Position numbers and translations under genes: made by a program | Part shown: one piece after another, positions 60,025 through 64,000 of the stretch | How the letters are laid out: every line of letters starts with the position of its first letter | Position numbering within the stretch: position 1 is the first letter of the stretch | The notes under the pieces: model-generated | Databases searched by the model: none | What the model was told of the DNA's origin: nothing | What the model saw: only the letters and a program-made list of their open reading frames with translations | Source: Nymphaea colorata | Lineage: Eukaryota; Streptophyta; Magnoliopsida; Nymphaeales; Nymphaeaceae | NCBI RefSeq assembly: GCF_008831285.2 | Contig: NC_045141.1 | Coordinates: forward strand, 25,095,315-25,159,314 | Direction of reading: 5' to 3' | DNA length: 64,000 bases

Positions 60025-62723
60025 TTACTTCGGCATATCCTCCTCACCATCCTCACTGTCATCGCTGCATTTTTTGTTTTTTTTGGGTGTGACAAGCAAA
60101 TCAATAAAATGATAGAAGCAACATTTGTATACAAAGAGAGAGACCAAGAGCGAACCAAACAAATCGAGCAGATCAAGAGAATTTACGCACAAGCATGAAA
60201 ACAAAGATAATGCATAACATTCAGATGTGATCTAGAAGCAGATACCTGTCCTCTGGAAGCTTTGAGATTCGCCTGGCGTCCAAGCCTGTGATGTACTTCT
60301 GAGAAGCTTGAACATGCTCTGAGCCTATCATCAAGTGTAGTACAGAGAAAATCACAATTTGAAATTTTGAACTATACATGGTAACAAATGCACATGCGTA
60401 TACTGAGATGCTACAAAGTTAATACCTTTAGTCAACTGAAACACATGCAGAGCACATCGCTCGGCAGCAAGCCGCACAGGTGTATTCCCATCCTTCAGGC
60501 ACTCAGCAAGGGCAGGTCCAACAATTGTTAAGAAGGGACATAGAGCAGACGGATTTGCCTGAAGTGGGAAAATGCTCAATCACTAGTTAGCATAAGATGG
60601 ATCGACAGCCAGAAAGTTTTCTAATGGTTCTATAATGACATACCTTAGCAATTGCTTTAACACCAGATAAAGCTCTTCTTCTCACTTCACTGGAGTCATC
60701 ACGCAATGTAGACACTAGACAAGGAACGAGTTCTGATGGCCCATGTGCACCTTCACTTTGAACCTGATACACTAGAAGCCTCCCCAATGCTCTATTTGCT
60801 GTCTCACGAATTGGAAACTAAAAAACATGCAAAATCAGAATAATCATGAATCACAAAAACCACGAAAGTGAAACTTGGAAGAAGTCGTCCTTTAATACCT
60901 TGTCATCTTCCAAAGCATCTTTTAAGCGACTGACAACCACTGGGTAGGCAGTACAGGTGCACAAAATAGAGGGACTATGCAAGAATATGGAAGAGAATGT
61001 CAAGATGGAACCATGTCTGATAAACCAGCTCTGTGACAAACCCATGGTTGCCAAAGTTTGTGCAAGATCAAGCATTTCCCCGTCATCCATGTACTGCAAT
61101 TAGCACGTCAAAAATCAAGTAGCTGACTAAAAACAACAAAGGGGAGAGAACAGAAAAATAATGGAAACAAATCTACGCCAAAGTAATGGGAAGTTTTTAT
61201 GCAACATATTGCAACCAAAAAGAAGAAGAGCAACGGGTTTAAGATTTTTTACTGAGGCAGCATTCTAGCAATATTTCAAAAGCTGCTAGCGAGAACTGCA
61301 ATGGGTTTAAGATTTTTACTAGCAGTGCACTTCTTACTTTCTAGTAATTCCAAGGTTCCCAAAGAAGAGCATTTAATCCCTTCAATAATGTCCGAGGAGT
61401 GTGTGTGTGCACATGCAGATACTTATCCTTACTTCACTAGCTGTTAATGAGAAAATAAGATTGTCACGAGATAAAACACTGCACAGAATATGCAAATTAA
61501 TGATAAAAAAATAAAAAAGTAACATTCCTGCACAAACTGAAAAAAATTGGCAGGAAAAACCTCAATATCTCATCGTCAAAGGCTAGTCACTGAGAATTTA
61601 ATTAGCAACTGAAGCACATGGGTGCAATTCAATTCCCTAAATATAAAACTGAAGTTGTTCTTGTCTTGAGCATATATGCTCTACCACGAGAAAAAAAACA
61701 AAAGCAGTTGCAATTCAGCTTCTCCATGGATAAAATTTAACCAACAAAGCCACAAGAATAGTAAGCAGCCACAGAAGGCAGTGTCCTTTTGCTTTTGCCA
61801 AGGATAGACCACCCATTATGAAACGACTTTCCCTTTGCTTGTTCCAGCAGTGGAGGAGGAGATGACCCATAGATATTTCTTGATCAGCATCAAATCCATT
61901 TGGTAACAAAATCTAAGCTTAGAACGGAAATGGCTTAACTGAAAAATATTGCAGCCCCAAGCAATCTGACTAGAGCCATTTTTGGGAAAAATATAAATAC
62001 TCAAATGCATAAAGAAAAAAAAAGGCTCGGAGGGGGAAGGAAACAAGAATAGACCATTCTAACCATGAAGGTATTCCAGTCATTTAATTGACACTCAAAT
62101 GAACTAATGAAGAATCATACCTGAGACAGTGTACCCAAAACACCTGCAGCTGAACTTCGAATATGATCATCCTCAAGCTGTATTAAATCCTTTAGAAGAG
62201 TTAATGCACGAGAGCGAACAGGACTGCTAACAATCTTTCCAGCATGTTTCACCACACCCTTTAGAGCAACCAACACAGCTTCACGTGCACCACCATCGGA
62301 CGCCTGAATGCAATTGCTTAATCTTAACACATATCAACCTTAGTTACAGGTCCAACAGCAAAAAACAAGTAACCAATTTACCTGCAATAATGAAAGTAGA
62401 TCACCAACCAAAGGATCTACACGCGTACTAAGAGCACTAAGTTTCCCTAGTGCTAAAGCAGCACTTGAACGGACGGTCCTGCAATGACAGATACATACAT
62501 GAGACATGGAATATGAGATGAGCTAATAAGCTCATTTACAACAGATGAGAACATATGAGCTTGCCTAGCATTGTCTTGCAGGCATTTGATAAAAGTTGTT
62601 TGAAGCTGTGGAAGGAATGGCTTCAATGCAACACCTCCTTTGCTTATTATGATGCACAAAGTGGACAGAATAGCACTTTTAACCTGCCAAGGAAATCTAT
62701 CACCAATGATCCTAATAAGAGGC
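60025..62723 (-). CDS. ILA: GCN1/ILITYHIA, HEAT-repeat translational regulator, last eight exons
   Basis: In coding order the exons are 62723-62565, 62478-62382, 62303-62121, 61093-60899, 60817-60644, 60558-60426, 60324-60246 and 60064-60025; 352 residues to a TAA at 60025. The frame is continuous across all junctions. The protein is a run of HEAT repeats with [89 protein letters not shown], and [31 protein letters not shown], then [17 protein letters not shown] and an acidic tail [12 protein letters not shown]. These match the C-terminus of plant GCN1 (ILITYHIA in Arabidopsis), a protein of about 2,600 residues that works with GCN2 in eIF2-alpha phosphorylation and in immunity and development. 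The rest lies beyond the right edge. The first intron listed here has a GC donor. An N-terminal search cannot be made from this window. Confidence 0.95.
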
Positions 62724-64000
62724 CTGCAACCAAAATTACCAAAAAATTAGCCAGTTGCCTTCAGCACTAAGCATAGGATCTAGACCCCATGATCATTGTA
62801 TGAGAAAGTTCCAGTCCTACTTACCAGAGTTCTGAAGAAAAATAACATTTTTTTAGTTTGAGTTTTTTTGTAAGAACAGAATCAAGACATTCAAAAATCT
62901 CATAATTACTCTGTTACATCTTATTTAACACCTTTTAGGACATTACTACCATCATAGGAAATGGCAAAAACTTATAAAAAATGATTAAAAATATTAAAAG
63001 AGCAACTTATAGGCAATAGTTTCAGGATCATAAGCACTATCCTATGAAGGATCAGAAAAGAAATGATAAGAATGTAAAAGTTGCTAGTTAGATCTTCCAC
63101 AAAAATAAGTTCTGAATCCAGCAGATTTTCAGGATATGTAATAAAAAAGTATTTTGGAATTCTGAAATGAGGAAGAAAAGGCACAAGGAATAACAAAAAA
63201 ATGATGCAATCCACCAGTAGGCTTCTAATATTTTTCTTTAGAAATAGAAAATAAATAAAACAAAGTAAAGATCATTAAATTCTTCCAGAAAAATTGATAA
63301 AAAATAGTTACGACTTACAATGTCATAAACAGTAAATAGGACATCCAACTCTGCTTGCATATGTAATATGTAATTAACATTTGATTTCCATATCCCGTCC
63401 TTTCAAATCCCTCAATTAATAGCAGTACTGAGGTTTAGCAGTATACTCATAGAGATTAGAGAACTGAAGTATTCTTTAGGATCATTCTAGAAGAAAGAGT
63501 AATTTTAGAAGCTTTCTTTGATTATCACAAAAAAAAATCATGAAAAAGAGAAAATTAGGCCATGTCTCTCAATAAAGAAAACTATACTACTTCTCTTTTA
63601 ACCATATCATAAAAGCAAAATAATGCATGAAAACAATCTTATCAGCAATAAACAAGGTTAAAAAACTTCTCATATCCAGGCAAGCACATGCATTCTAAAC
63701 AGCAGAAGTTTTAAGAATCTAATGCTCCTGTTATGGCATGTAAGTCACCACTGTATCTACAAGCCAGAGCAGCACGTGCATGTTAGATAAAACAACTCAT
63801 GAGGACACTGACAAAATATCACTCACAGGGAGTACCAAAAGTTATTTTACCAAATTATTTAAAACATAATGATGTACTCGAGCATCATAACAACTCAATG
63901 TTATAGGCTTATAGCCCTTAGGACCTGTTGTGCTTTTGTCAAACACCATGGGATTAAAAAGAAAAGACTAAAATACAATTAATAAATGAAAGCAGAATAA
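62724..64000 (-). other. GCN1 intron running off the window edge
   Basis: Upstream of the exon ending at 62723 there is a good acceptor (ttggttgcag on the minus strand). The next 1277 bp are AT-rich with no HEAT-repeat coding on the minus strand, so the preceding exon must lie outside the window. No transposon or RNA gene was recognised in it. Confidence 0.6.

Overview
This is nuclear DNA of a flowering plant. The evidence is a set of intron-rich, plant-type genes with AT-rich introns and GT-AG splice sites (TH2-type TENA/HAD fusion, FMN hydrolase/riboflavin kinase fusion, GCN1/ILITYHIA), an intronless SDD1-like subtilase, plant retroelement and FAR1 relics, and a decayed piece of plant mitochondrial 18S rRNA. 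The species cannot be fixed from the sequence. Nothing prokaryotic, viral or CRISPR-like is present.

Layout. 1-760: about two copies of a ~327-bp AT-rich tandem repeat. 1130-19657: a large satellite array with three nested levels of repetition: ~60-bp subrepeats, two diverged ~0.7-kb monomer types (A and B), and an A+B higher-order unit of ~1.42 kb. The core from 5222 to 16621 is homogenised; both flanks are diverged and carry deletions. 19658-30900: gene-poor DNA with inverted, direct and tandem repeats and a FAR1-domain relic. 30927-35573 (+): TH2, a six-exon bifunctional thiamine-salvage and phosphatase gene. 39358-40652 (+): a broken ABCC (MRP-type) transporter tail. 41391-43751 (-): a complete single-exon subtilase closest to SDD1/SBT1.2. 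44000-53300: intergenic DNA with a hairpin, short tandem duplications, a LINE relic and dispersed repeat copies. 53321-53445: a mitochondrial rrn18 fragment. 54883-58864 (+): a ten-exon FMN hydrolase/riboflavin kinase, with candidate upstream ORFs. 60025-62723 (-), continuing past the right edge: the last eight exons of GCN1/ILITYHIA, convergent with the previous gene.

The intact genes are housekeeping or developmental and do not form one pathway. Two of them are, however, HAD-phosphatase fusion enzymes of vitamin cofactor metabolism (B1 and B2), about 19 kb apart. Gene models were assembled by hand: every intron was checked for reading-frame continuity and for agreement with remembered Arabidopsis relatives, not with transcript data. 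The strongest candidates for something undescribed are the nested satellite with its mosaic homogenisation and the ATGA-overlapping upstream ORF of the riboflavin kinase gene. I found no new enzymatic or defence system.
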